Origin: Amphibacillus xylanus NBRC 15112
GTDB taxonomy: Bacteria > Bacillota > Bacilli > Bacillales > Amphibacillaceae
DNA length: 64,000 nt
Direction: 5' to 3'
Assembly: GCF_000307165.1 (NCBI RefSeq)
Contig: NC_018704.1
Location: 930,001 to 994,000, forward strand
Both the position numbers and the translations under genes were made by a program. Below, in pieces: positions 25,495 through 35,320 of the stretch. Below the pieces are notes generated by a model. That model was given only the letters and a program-made list of their open reading frames with translations, was not told where the DNA came from and ran no database searches. Each line of letters opens with the position of its first letter. Position 1 is the stretch's first letter.

Positions 25495-25580
25495 ATGATT
25501 ACCTCCTAAATTTCCAATTAATATTATAACATATTTACCTAGTTGTCATTAGATTTTTGTAAATATTATTTCATTTGATC

Positions 25581-25609
25581 TTGCGTTTGTCATGAAAATG
25601 TGATAATAA
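25581..25609 (+). promoter_or_regulatory. SigA-type promoter for the tyrS T-box leader
   Basis: TTGCGT, 17 bases and TAATAA lie about 300 bases upstream of tyrS, directly before the T-box leader. Confidence 0.55.
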
Positions 25610-25619
25610 TAGTTAACAA

Positions 25620-25878
25620 TATATATTTTTTGCGATGAAGGAATCCAGTAGTTTTATTACCGCTACGTTTAAGAGAGCTGATGGTTGGTGTAAATCAGTG
25701 TAAGTAATAAAGCGAATTACAATTCTTGAGCTGTTTCTTTTATACATGGCATTTTACGGTATAAAAGACGGTACGGGGTGTACCGTTATCAAATAGAGTG
25801 GCAATTTATATTGCAACGAGGGTGGTACCGCGAGTAGATCTCGTCCCTTTTTTAGGGATGTGATCTACTTTTTTATTT
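25620..25878 (+). promoter_or_regulatory. T-box riboswitch controlling tyrS
   Basis: The T-box core GAGGGTGGTACCGCG lies at 25818-25832 and is followed by the terminator hairpin AGTAGATC / GATCTACT with a T-run (25833-25876). Stem I begins near 25672. A TAC triplet at 25718-25720 within GAATTACAA is the likely Tyr specifier codon. Uncharged tRNA-Tyr should stabilise the antiterminator and allow tyrS transcription. The gene downstream is tyrosyl-tRNA synthetase, which agrees. Confidence 0.92.
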
Positions 25879-25904
25879 GAATTTAATTCTAAAAAGGAGA
25901 ATGA

Positions 25905-27170
<1,266 letters not shown>

Positions 27171-27185
27171 CTGAAAAATAGAATT

Positions 27186-27234
27186 AAATCCTTCAGGAGT
27201 TTAAGTGCTAATAACAACTTCTGAGGGATTTTTG
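27186..27234 (+). terminator. Terminator after tyrS
   Basis: AAATCC-TCAG-AGTT pairs with AACT-CTGA-GGATTT as an interrupted stem, followed by T residues. Confidence 0.75.
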
Positions 27235-27307
27235 TATGCTTAAAAATCTTTTATTATTTTTCTATTGTGGGGATAATAAAGTTATAAAATCATTAGGAGG
27301 AAAAATA

Positions 27308-27547
27308 GTGATTTGTCCTAGGTGTAAAAGTGAACGTATTAATGTTCAAGCAGTCAATCATATTAAAAGTAAGGGTAAAGGATGTATCTACTGGTTATTC
27401 ATAGGTTGGTGGCTTGAAATGATTATGTGGATATTCTTTACATTGCCATGGTTAGTCATAAAAATAATTAAACCTAAAAATTATTCGCAAAAGATGAGTA
27501 AGCATGCAGTCTGTCAGAATTGTGGCCATAGTTGGAGAGTTAGATAA
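27308..27547 (+). CDS. Small zinc-ribbon membrane protein
   Basis: 79 residues. Two CXXC pairs, CPRC at the N-terminus and CQNC at the C-terminus, bracket a hydrophobic segment (about residues 27-50, rich in Trp and Ile). This suggests a zinc ribbon split by a membrane hairpin or helix. The start is set at GTG 27308, preceded by AGGAGG at 27295-27300; the longer open frame from 27236 overlaps the tyrS terminator and is not favoured. Function is unknown. Confidence 0.7.
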   Translation: MICPRCKSERINVQAVNHIKSKGKGCIYWLFIGWWLEMIMWIFFTLPWLVIKIIKPKNYSQKMSKHAVCQNCGHSWRVR

Positions 27548-27604
27548 ACTTCTAAAATAAAGTAGAGCATACTCGGTTTAAAAAATATATAGTGGTTATT
27601 AATA

Positions 27605-27645
27605 ATAAAAAACCTTGAACACCGATTTAAGATGTTCAAGGTTTT
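27605..27645 (-). terminator. Terminator after rpsD, bidirectional
   Basis: AAACCTTGAACA pairs with TGTTCAAGGTTT over about 11 bases. T-runs are present on both strands, serving rpsD and the convergent zinc-ribbon gene. Confidence 0.85.
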
Positions 27646-27659
27646 GATTATTGAATCTA

Positions 27660-28262
27660 TTAACGTGAGTACCACTCAACGATAAGAGCTTCGTTAATTT
27701 CTGCTGGTAACTCAGAACGTTCTGGGTAACGTGAGTATGTTCCTTCTAAATTATCTGCATTAAAAGTTAAATACTCAGGTACAAATGCGTTAGCTTCAAT
27801 TGATTCTTGAATAATTGTAAGCTTACGTGATTTTTCACGAACGCTAATTGTTTGTCCAGGTTGTACTAAGTAAGATGGGATGTCAACACGGCTACCATCT
27901 ACAAGGATGTGTCCGTGGTTAACTAATTGACGAGCTTGGCGACGAGTACGTGCTAAGCCTAGGCGATAAACGATATTATCCAGACGTGATTCTAAAAGGA
28001 TCATAAAGTTTTCACCGTGAACCCCTTTAAGTTTAGCAGCTTTATTGAAAAGTGTTCTAAATTGACGCTCATTTAATCCATACATGAAGCGTAATTTTTG
28101 TTTTTCTTGAAGCTGTAAACCATATTCACTTAATTTTGTACGTTGGTTAGGACCATGTTGTCCTGGTGCGTAAGGACGTTTTTCTAATTCCTTACCTGTA
28201 CCTGTTAACGAAATTCCGAGACGACGAGACTTTTTCCATACAGGACCTGTATATCGAGCCAT
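27660..28262 (-). CDS. rpsD: 30S ribosomal protein S4
   Basis: 200 residues. The N-terminus [17 protein letters not shown], the segment [43 protein letters not shown] (the S4 domain, given here by its key residues R-x-D and NHGH) and the terminal WYSR identify S4. The N-terminal Cys zinc-binding residues are absent, so this is the C-minus paralogue form. It is a primary 16S rRNA-binding protein. A GGAGAG ribosome binding site precedes the ATG, and a long leader suggests autoregulation. Confidence 0.96.
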   Translation of the reverse strand: MARYTGPVWKKSRRLGISLTGTGKELEKRPYAPGQHGPNQRTKLSEYGLQLQEKQKLRFMYGLNERQFRTLFNKAAKLKGVHGENFMILLESRLDNIVYRLGLARTRRQARQLVNHGHILVDGSRVDIPSYLVQPGQTISVREKSRKLTIIQESIEANAFVPEYLTFNADNLEGTYSRYPERSELPAEINEALIVEWYSR

Positions 28263-28490
28263 AGTGCATTCTCTCCTTTATATTAAAATTTGCATAAACA
28301 AGATACTGTGTTCCATTATCGCTTGACATTTTATTTTCATGTACCATCGCTCCAGCAGCAGAGAGTTACACGATACACCTTACTAATGAAGTATCTTCAA
28401 TATTTAGACGACGCGGTAGTCGATTGAAGATGAATTGTAAGGAATAAAATGAACAACCGGTGGTTCACATAGGCTACCTTTTTTACACAA
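28263..28490 (-). promoter_or_regulatory. Long rpsD 5' leader, candidate S4 autoregulatory element
   Basis: About 225 bases separate the predicted start site from the rpsD ATG and contain no ORF. Several hairpins are possible, including AACCACCGGTTGTT near 28454-28467. B. subtilis rpsD is known to be repressed by its own product through such a leader, so the same is inferred here. Confidence 0.55.
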
Positions 28491-28495
28491 AGTCT

Positions 28496-28524
28496 ATTAT
28501 ATGATTTTCTGCGTATGAAGTCAA
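28496..28524 (-). promoter_or_regulatory. SigA promoter for rpsD
   Basis: On the minus strand TTGACT, 17 bases and TATAAT form a near-consensus promoter, about 230 bases upstream of the rpsD start codon. Confidence 0.75.
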
Positions 28525-28754
28525 CAATTTTCAAGTTGATAATTATTGAACATTGATAAGGAAAAAAGTCACGGATATATTTTTAACGCTAATATCGCCC
28601 TCAACATTAATGATATCTAAGAGTTTTGATGATTTTAGTCGAAAAATGTAGTAAGTATAAAATACTGTTTTTTTAGTAGGCAATTTGTAATATTTCGGTT
28701 ATAATGAATAAAGAACAAACAGGATTATATACATGAGGCGGGTGGAAGTGGTTA

Positions 28755-30614
28755 ATGAAATCATATACGCTAACTGACGATCATGAATTATTCATCTATG
28801 ACCCAAAGCGATACTATAAGAATAGTGAATGGCTAAATGCAATATTAAAACAGATGAAATTGTTGTTGAATGTGAATAGTGTAGCTTTATACTTATTTGA
28901 CTTTTGGGCAGATCAATATACCTGTGTTCAATCGATAAGTGATGACGAGATAGAATTACCCCATCATCTACCAATGTCGATTCTAAACAAAGTCCATCAG
29001 TACAAAAAGTTGTCGACTAAATCAGCTCAATTACTGATGGGAGATAATGAGTTTGAGCGAATTGCAATCGCTAGCTTAGAAGAAGATGGCGATGTATTTG
29101 GGTACTTTTTATTTTTCGCCAAAGATAAGCATCAACTTGCGAGTGATAAAAAGCACTACATCACTCAAATCGTGAAAGATATGGAATTAATTATTTATGA
29201 AATGAGAAAAGCTCGTCAATCAGTTGCGCAAGCCAATAAGTATGAAAATATGTATAATATCACCCAGAAATTTCACTCATCTATGAACCCGCGAGATGTA
29301 TTGGCTGAAATAACTGAAATTATCTACTCAATTTATCCTAACTTCAAATGTGAACTATATTTATCAAAAAACTATCAAGAAGATTTATCCTTACCTATAA
29401 AAGAATTTATTTATAATGAGCGATATGCTGATAAAGCAAGTGCGCAAGCATTCTTGACAGGAAAATTAAAGATTGAGTCGACGAATGATTCAATCACACT
29501 CTATGCTCCCTTTAATGGGAAACAGGGTGTCTACGGTGTCATGCAGTTAACTTCAAATGAAATCAGTCATATACCAAATAGTGAAGTAGAGTTTATTCGC
29601 CTATTAGCTAATACTGCTGGTAATGCACTTGAAAATGCTCAGTTATATCAACAGTCCAATTTCTTAATTCAAGATTTACAATTAATCAATACATTTGCAC
29701 ACGAATTAAATAAATTAGAATGTTTAACATCAATTACTCAATTTATTAGAAAACAATTCCGTTCTTCTTTTAACGCTGAAGAAGTAGGTTTTGTATTAAT
29801 AAATGATCTGGGAAAATATGAAATAGAAGATGCATCAACTTCATTCTTTCATTCTGTAAATAATACTGAACTTATTACATTTTTACTTGATAAAGTGAAG
29901 AATGAAAAAGAAGCAATTTTCATTAGTGATTTCAAAGATCGTTTTGAGGATGTTTTGTTACCTTTTAGCTCCGTTATCTTGTTACCAATGGTACAGACAG
30001 ATCATTTAATTGGAATCATAATTGTCTTACATTCGGATTCATATTATTTTACCTTTGACCAATATAAATTGATGATATCACTTGTGCAGCATTCGACGCT
30101 CGCCTTTGACAACATCATTTTACGTGAAAAACTAGAGCAATCTGTCATCACAGATTACTTAACGAAACTATACTCTCGGGAATATTTAGATGAGAAGTGT
30201 CAGGAGCATTTGAATGTCGATGAACAAGGCGTGTTCTTGTTAATAGACCTTGATGACTTTAAGCTTGTCAATGATTCATTTGGTCATGATGTTGGAGATA
30301 TGGTCTTAATTCAAGTATCGAATATTATTCGACGCGAAATTGATGGACAAGGATTTGCTGCTCGGTGGGGTGGCGAGGAGCTTGCAATTTATCTACCAGA
30401 AAAAAATATGCAGATGGGAAGAGTCCTTGCAAATAAATTACTTTCATTAATTGAACAGTCTACAAAGCCAAGAATCACCGCTTCAATCGGTCTCGCACAC
30501 TGGGACCATACAATGAAATTAACGTTAGATGAGCTATTAGATAAAGCTGACCAAGCGCTATATCGAGCAAAGCGTCTAGGGAAAAATCAATATCAAATCA
30601 TCTCAAATTATTAA
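28755..30614 (+). CDS. dgcP: GAF-GGDEF diguanylate cyclase, DgcP-like
   Basis: 619 residues, no membrane segment. Up to three GAF-like sensory domains (about 20-150, 165-300, 310-455) precede a GGDEF domain (about 460-619) with DYLTKLYSREYLDEK, LIDLDDFKLVNDSFGHDVGD and the active-site loop RWGGEELAIYL. It should make cyclic di-GMP from GTP in the cytosol. The signature reads GGEEL instead of GGDEF/GGEEF, and no RXXD inhibitory site is present at the usual distance. Position after rpsD and before ytsP/ezrA matches B. subtilis dgcP (ytrP). GGTGG upstream of ATG serves as ribosome binding site. Confidence 0.85.
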   Translation: MKSYTLTDDHELFIYDPKRYYKNSEWLNAILKQMKLLLNVNSVALYLFDFWADQYTCVQSISDDEIELPHHLPMSILNKVHQYKKLSTKSAQLLMGDNEFERIAIASLEEDGDVFGYFLFFAKDKHQLASDKKHYITQIVKDMELIIYEMRKARQSVAQANKYENMYNITQKFHSSMNPRDVLAEITEIIYSIYPNFKCELYLSKNYQEDLSLPIKEFIYNERYADKASAQAFLTGKLKIESTNDSITLYAPFNGKQGVYGVMQLTSNEISHIPNSEVEFIRLLANTAGNALENAQLYQQSNFLIQDLQLINTFAHELNKLECLTSITQFIRKQFRSSFNAEEVGFVLINDLGKYEIEDASTSFFHSVNNTELITFLLDKVKNEKEAIFISDFKDRFEDVLLPFSSVILLPMVQTDHLIGIIIVLHSDSYYFTFDQYKLMISLVQHSTLAFDNIILREKLEQSVITDYLTKLYSREYLDEKCQEHLNVDEQGVFLLIDLDDFKLVNDSFGHDVGDMVLIQVSNIIRREIDGQGFAARWGGEELAIYLPEKNMQMGRVLANKLLSLIEQSTKPRITASIGLAHWDHTMKLTLDELLDKADQALYRAKRLGKNQYQIISNY

Positions 30615-30636
30615 AAAACAGACAAAATGAGGTTGT

Positions 30637-31145
30637 ACAATATATAACGTTGGTGAGTTTGAAGACTTACTAACGTTATATTTTTATTTTAAGTATATTT
30701 AATTTAATTGCTCACGTTATAAATCGCAGTTAGCCGAACCACCGCGTTCCATGGACACGGCTTTTAGCTAACTCAGTTAAGAAAAGTCACATACGGTTAT
30801 CGTAATTTTTATAATTTCAAGAAATGAATTTTGATTCACCTCAAGTTTAAAGCAATAGAAACAAATTTGAGTAAAAAATGCAAATAGAAACACGATATGA
30901 AGCAGCCATTTAATTTAGAAGTGAAAAACAGCAGGTGAAATACACGAGACTCCTGCGGGAATAGCACGAGCTGAAGATCCACTAAGGCAAGCGCTCTTTG
31001 CTTGCCTTAGTTAGCTGAAGCCGTGCCCGCGGAAAGTGAGTGTATTTCACCTGCGGTGAACAAGTTGTATCTTTATTAAAACTAACATAAATCTATTCTC
31101 GACTAATTATAAAACCTACCAACACTATTTGACAATGAACCCAAA
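30637..31145. repeat. Dispersed non-coding element, copy C
   Basis: It starts with the hairpin at 30641-30690 and includes a degenerate half palindrome at 30741-30775 (GACACGGCTTTTAGCTAACT). A full 120-bp palindrome follows at 30933-31052, bounded by AGGTGAAATACAC and its inverse with inner stem CTAAGGCAAGC / GCTTGCCTTAG. It ends with the shared tail to AAAACCTACCAACAC near 31128. It is bracketed by 24-base inverted arms (30613-30636 and 31152-31175, 23 of 24 matching) that look like the two halves of a split terminator. No gene is supported. It lies between convergent dgcP and ytsP. Confidence 0.82.
30641..30690 (+). terminator. Hairpin after dgcP, left end of element copy C
   Basis: ATATAACGTTGGTGAGT pairs with ACTTACTAACGTTATAT, followed by a T-rich tail. 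The GTTGGTGAGTT core resembles the left end of copies A and B. Confidence 0.75.
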
Positions 31146-31178
31146 ATGATCACAACCTCATTTTGTTTGTTTTTTCAT

Positions 31179-31670
31179 TCAAATAATTTCAGGAAGATAT
31201 GCCATAAGCTTTTCGCAAAATTGCTCAAGATGAATCTGATCTTGTTTAGTGAAACGATTCTTTTCTGGACTATCAATATCTAATACACCAATTACTTTTT
31301 TATTTTTAAAGAGCGGAATCACAATTTCAGATTGGCTTCGTGCGTCACAAGCGATATGACCAGGAAATTGATGAACATCTGCTACAAGTTGTGTTTTTTC
31401 CTCTGCTACTGCAGTCCCACATACACCTTTACCAATATCAATTCTCACACACGCTGGAAGACCTTGAAATGGTCCTAATACTAATTGATCTTCTCTCAAT
31501 AGATAGAATCCAACCCAGTTAATCCGATCTAAAAATTGATTTAATAAAGCTGCACTGTTAGATAAGTTTGCGATTGGATCTGACTCGTCTTCAATAAGAG
31601 CTTCTAGCTGCTTAATTAATAATTGATAATTTTTTTCTAGTGATTGACTGTACTCAATTTGTTCAAACAT
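31179..31670 (-). CDS. ytsP: Free methionine-(R)-sulfoxide reductase, GAF type
   Basis: 163 residues forming a single GAF domain. The conserved segments NWVGFYLLREDQLVLGPFQG, PACVRI, GKGVCGTA and the Cys in HIACDARSQSEIVIPL match fRMsr enzymes, which reduce free methionine-R-sulfoxide with the three conserved Cys residues. The C-terminus has VIGVLDIDSPE. It is cytosolic. Synteny between dgcP and ezrA matches B. subtilis ytsP. It is transcribed opposite to both neighbours; the original shared terminator with dgcP appears to have been split by element C. Confidence 0.88.
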   Translation of the reverse strand: MFEQIEYSQSLEKNYQLLIKQLEALIEDESDPIANLSNSAALLNQFLDRINWVGFYLLREDQLVLGPFQGLPACVRIDIGKGVCGTAVAEEKTQLVADVHQFPGHIACDARSQSEIVIPLFKNKKVIGVLDIDSPEKNRFTKQDQIHLEQFCEKLMAYLPEII

Positions 31671-31857
31671 GGTATAAAACCCCCTATATATAAAAAATTA
31701 GAATATATTTGTGCCAAAAATCGATTAATTTTGATTTTTTTTAGCAAAATCTTTGCTGTTCATGGTATGATAATTATAACTATGACATAATTAAGTTAAA
31801 TTAACAATTAATATTACATAACAGGATTGAATGTCGAGGTCACTGAGGAGGATTAAC

Positions 31858-33558
31858 ATGGTTGCCTATATTATAGGGTTCATTCTCATTATTATAGCAT
31901 TAATTATTACTGGACTTATTTTCAGAAAAATTATTTATGATCGTGTGGATAAATTAGAAGCTTGGAAATTAGATATTATGAATCGAAATGTTACGGCAGA
32001 ACTTCAGCGAGTTAAAGCGTTGCGACTAGCTGGTGAGACCCAAGAAAAATTTGAATCTTGGAAAGATAATTGGGACCGTATATTAACACAAGAGTTGCCA
32101 GATATCGAGGAATATCTTTTTGATGCAGAGGATGCTGCGGATCGATTTAGAGTACCAACTGCTAATAGGATATTAGAAGCAGCTGAGAAAATTTTAAACG
32201 ATACTGAAAAAGTTATTGAGAATATGTACAGCGAATTAGATGATTTACTTGACTCCGAAAAGCAAAGTCGCAAAATTGCAGAAGAAGTGGTGCCACACAT
32301 AAGAAGCCTAAGAAATTTATTATTGCAGGATTTATATGCTTATGGGGCCGCAGAAGCGCGATTTGAAGAAGAAATTAACAAGTGCCAATTAAAGCTTGAG
32401 CATTTTTATTATGAAACGGAACAAGGGAATTACTATGAAGCGCATCAAATAATTACAAATCTCCAACAAGAACTCAATGATCTTGAGGAACGCTTAGAAA
32501 CTTTCCCGGCTATTTATCGTCAGTGTAAAGTAGAACTACCGGATCAAATTCATCAATTGAAAAATGGAATTGAGCAGATGAAGGCTGATGGTTATCAAAT
32601 TGAACACCATAACTTCCAAAAGGAATTACGTGATTTAGAAGAGCAACTTTCTGTATATGTAACACGAATTGAAGAACAAGATGATCAAACCGTTTTTGAC
32701 TTTGTGGCGACAATCGATGAACGCATTTCAGAAATTTATCACATCCTCGAGGAAGAATCGAAAGCTAGAAATTATGTTGATAAGCATTTGCAGAATTTCG
32801 AGAAGTTAATTGAAGAAGTTGTTGATGAGTTTAAATTAACGGATGAAGAAGTAACAGAATTGCAAAAGACATATTACTTAGAGGGCAGCGATCTAGAACT
32901 TTATGAGAACTTAGAGAAATGGATCCACCAATTAGAGCGTCAACATATGAAAATAAAACAAGATCTAGCTGATGAACAACAAACATACACAGCATTAAAA
33001 GACGAATTGGAGACAAATTATCAAGATCTCCAAAAATTAAAAGAGGTTCATCAAGAATTTAAAGAACAAATTAGTACAATTCGTAAAGATGAGATTGAAG
33101 CAAAGGAAAAAATTACAGTACTTAAGCGCGATTTATTTGAAGTGAATCGCCATATTGAAAAGAGTAATTTACCTGGTATCCCTTCATTCATATGGAATCA
33201 AATGGATGATGCGAGTGAGAAGTGTGAACGTGTATTAGAGAAATTAGCTGAAGAACCTTTAGATATGGGACAAGTCAGTCATTGTTTAAATGAGGCAACA
33301 TCATCAGTAGAAACTTTAATAAAGCAAACAGAGACAATGATGGAGCAGGCTTACTTAATTGAACGCATCATTCAATATGCGAATAGATATCGTAGCCAGT
33401 ATCCAGTTTTATCAGCGCGACTGTCTGAGGCAGAGAAATTGTTCAGAGAGTGTCAATATGAGCAATCATTGGAAATTGCCTCTGAATCGTTAGAGGAAGT
33501 AGAGCCAGGTGCTTTGCGACGCCTTGAAGTTAAAATTAATGTGAAGATCCCAAGTTAA
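31858..33558 (+). CDS. ezrA: Septation ring regulator EzrA
   Basis: 566 residues. One N-terminal membrane helix (about residues 2-23) is followed by a long spectrin-like coiled-coil cytoplasmic part with heptads throughout (for example DLEERLETF, DLADEQQTYTALKDELETNYQ in two runs). EzrA limits FtsZ ring assembly to midcell and connects division with cell wall synthesis. The start is ATG 31858 with GAGGAGGA just upstream; the frame is open to 31831 before that site. It is followed 13 bases later by a small membrane protein gene. Confidence 0.93.
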   Translation: MVAYIIGFILIIIALIITGLIFRKIIYDRVDKLEAWKLDIMNRNVTAELQRVKALRLAGETQEKFESWKDNWDRILTQELPDIEEYLFDAEDAADRFRVPTANRILEAAEKILNDTEKVIENMYSELDDLLDSEKQSRKIAEEVVPHIRSLRNLLLQDLYAYGAAEARFEEEINKCQLKLEHFYYETEQGNYYEAHQIITNLQQELNDLEERLETFPAIYRQCKVELPDQIHQLKNGIEQMKADGYQIEHHNFQKELRDLEEQLSVYVTRIEEQDDQTVFDFVATIDERISEIYHILEEESKARNYVDKHLQNFEKLIEEVVDEFKLTDEEVTELQKTYYLEGSDLELYENLEKWIHQLERQHMKIKQDLADEQQTYTALKDELETNYQDLQKLKEVHQEFKEQISTIRKDEIEAKEKITVLKRDLFEVNRHIEKSNLPGIPSFIWNQMDDASEKCERVLEKLAEEPLDMGQVSHCLNEATSSVETLIKQTETMMEQAYLIERIIQYANRYRSQYPVLSARLSEAEKLFRECQYEQSLEIASESLEEVEPGALRRLEVKINVKIPS

Positions 33559-33571
33559 GGAGGGAATACAG

Positions 33572-33970
33572 ATGCGAGTTATATCTGTATTTAGTATCGC
33601 TATTTTAGCAGTTAGTATTTGGTCATTATTTTTTACTATTTTTCATCTTAATAATGAAAACCAACAAGATACGATAGCAACGGAAGAAATTACAGAAGAA
33701 ATTCAAGAACTAAATGAAGAAGAAGCGCTAGATGAGCGCGAAAAAATTGAGCAGGAAGTTAAATCAAAAGTAGAAGAATTAGTTCAGACTAATGATCAAG
33801 CTGAAAAATCAGTAGACAAAGTAACACATTCAACACAAACTACTGAAAATAAACCGGAGGACTTGGTAGCGAGGGCAAGTAGTCCTTACAACGATATTTT
33901 ATACGATTTCGAAAAGGACAACCCTGTATCAGTCGATGATTTACTTGATTTACTATCTTTAGTTGAATAA
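33572..33970 (+). CDS. Small membrane-anchored acidic protein, unknown
   Basis: 132 residues. An N-terminal hydrophobic helix (about residues 4-25) is followed by a very acidic, Gln/Glu/Lys-rich region that may be disordered or coiled, and a C-terminal motif SSPYNDILYDFEKDNPVSVDDLLDLL. No family is recognised. It begins 13 bases after ezrA with its own AAGGAGGG ribosome binding site and ends at a terminator, so it is cotranscribed with ezrA. A role near the divisome is possible but only suggested by the neighbour. Confidence 0.75.
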   Translation: MRVISVFSIAILAVSIWSLFFTIFHLNNENQQDTIATEEITEEIQELNEEEALDEREKIEQEVKSKVEELVQTNDQAEKSVDKVTHSTQTTENKPEDLVARASSPYNDILYDFEKDNPVSVDDLLDLLSLVE

Positions 33971-33975
33971 TTAAA

Positions 33976-34003
33976 TCCCAGCGTGAGCTTGGGGTTTTTT
34001 TAT
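33976..34003 (+). terminator. Terminator after the ezrA operon
   Basis: CCCA-GC pairs with GCTTGGG over GTGA (one bulge), followed by seven T. Confidence 0.75.
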
Positions 34004-34017
34004 GTCTTAATTTAGAG

Positions 34018-34062
34018 CATATTTTAACACTCCATATTTTAACACTCCATATTTTAACACTT
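34018..34062. repeat. Three tandem 15-bp repeats
   Basis: The unit CATATTTTAACACTC occurs three times head to tail, with only the last base differing in the third copy. It lies between the ezrA-operon terminator and nifZ. No function is evident. Confidence 0.85.
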
Positions 34063-34174
34063 ATGATCTTTCTATTTAATTTATCAATTGATTATGATAA
34101 AATAATTCATTGCATAAGAACGTAATAATTCATGATGATCCAATAATAAAGATAAAAGATTGAAGGGGAAAAAG

Positions 34175-35314
34175 ATGATCTATTTTGATAATAGTGCTAC
34201 AACAGAGCCAAATGAAGAAGTTTTAGCTACTTTTGTTGAAGTGTCAAAAAGGTATTATGGTAATGCTTCATCAGCTCATCAGCTAGGCCTAAATGCAGAA
34301 CAGTTATTAAGAAAATCTTATCAACATATTAGTCGATTACTATCAGTTAAACCGACAGAAATTATTTACACTTCTGGGGGAACAGAAGGAAACAATTTAG
34401 CGATAAAAGGAATCGCGCTTGCCTATCAAAGTCGAGGTAAACACTTAATTACTACGTCAATCGAGCACCCTTCAGTTTTAAATCCATTTAAAGCATTAGA
34501 AGAATTGGGTTTTGAGGTTACTTATTTACCAGTCGATCAGTCTGGTATCGTATCAGTTGACGATTTAAAGCAAGCCTTACGTGATGATACCATCCTTGTC
34601 AGTGTCATGCATGTTAATAATGAACTCGGGACAATTCAACCAATCCGAGCAATTGGAGAAGTGTTAAAGAATAGAAAGTACACCTTTTTCCATGTTGATA
34701 ATGTTCAAGGGTTTGGGAAAGTTGAGTTAGATTTAAAAGCAAGTTATGTTGATCTAGCAACAATCTCTGGTCATAAAATTCACGGCTTAAAAGGGACAGG
34801 TCTTCTTTATCAGAGGGAAGGTGTCCGACTGTTTCCATTGTTACATGGTGGTGGACAACAGGATAATCGTCATTCGGGAACGGAAGATATTGCCGGGATT
34901 GTCTCATTAGCAAGGGCAATGCGACTAATCTTAGAAAAGCAAACTAATCAAGTTATTCAATTAAGACAACTGAATCAATTACTCCGTGAGAGGCTAAATG
35001 AAATTGAGGATGTTGTGATTAACACACCAGAAGATCAAGCACCACATATTATCAATTTCTCAATTCCTGGTTTTAAACCGGAAATAATCTTACACGCATT
35101 AGAGGAACGTGGAATTTATGTATCAACACAATCTGCGTGTTCATCTAAAAAGGCAGATGAAAGTTCTGTACTAAGGGCTATTCATTTACCACCAAATCAA
35201 AGAAATTCAGCCCTTAGAATTAGTTTTTCATATCAAAATACGCCTGATCAGGTCGACAAATTTGTTCAATCATTAAAAGCAATAATTACAGAATTAAAAC
35301 AGGATATGAGGTAA
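34175..35314 (+). CDS. nifZ: Cysteine desulfurase (NifZ/IscS type) partnered with ThiI
   Basis: 379 residues of the class V aminotransferase family. N-terminus MIYFDNSATTEP, TSGGTEGNNLAI, the PLP lysine in SGHKIHGLKGTGLLY and the catalytic Cys in STQSACSSKK (about residue 325) are visible. It takes sulfur from Cys as an enzyme persulfide and passes it to ThiI for 4-thiouridine synthesis. The start is ATG 34175 with AGGGGA upstream; an in-frame TTG at 34160 lies before that site. thiI begins 6 bases after its stop, so they form an operon. Confidence 0.92.
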   Translation: MIYFDNSATTEPNEEVLATFVEVSKRYYGNASSAHQLGLNAEQLLRKSYQHISRLLSVKPTEIIYTSGGTEGNNLAIKGIALAYQSRGKHLITTSIEHPSVLNPFKALEELGFEVTYLPVDQSGIVSVDDLKQALRDDTILVSVMHVNNELGTIQPIRAIGEVLKNRKYTFFHVDNVQGFGKVELDLKASYVDLATISGHKIHGLKGTGLLYQREGVRLFPLLHGGGQQDNRHSGTEDIAGIVSLARAMRLILEKQTNQVIQLRQLNQLLRERLNEIEDVVINTPEDQAPHIINFSIPGFKPEIILHALEERGIYVSTQSACSSKKADESSVLRAIHLPPNQRNSALRISFSYQNTPDQVDKFVQSLKAIITELKQDMR

Positions 35315-35320
35315 ATAATA

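Noticed and set aside
34018-34062. Possible CRISPR array
   Set aside because: The three 15-bp units are directly adjacent with no spacers, and no cas genes are present.
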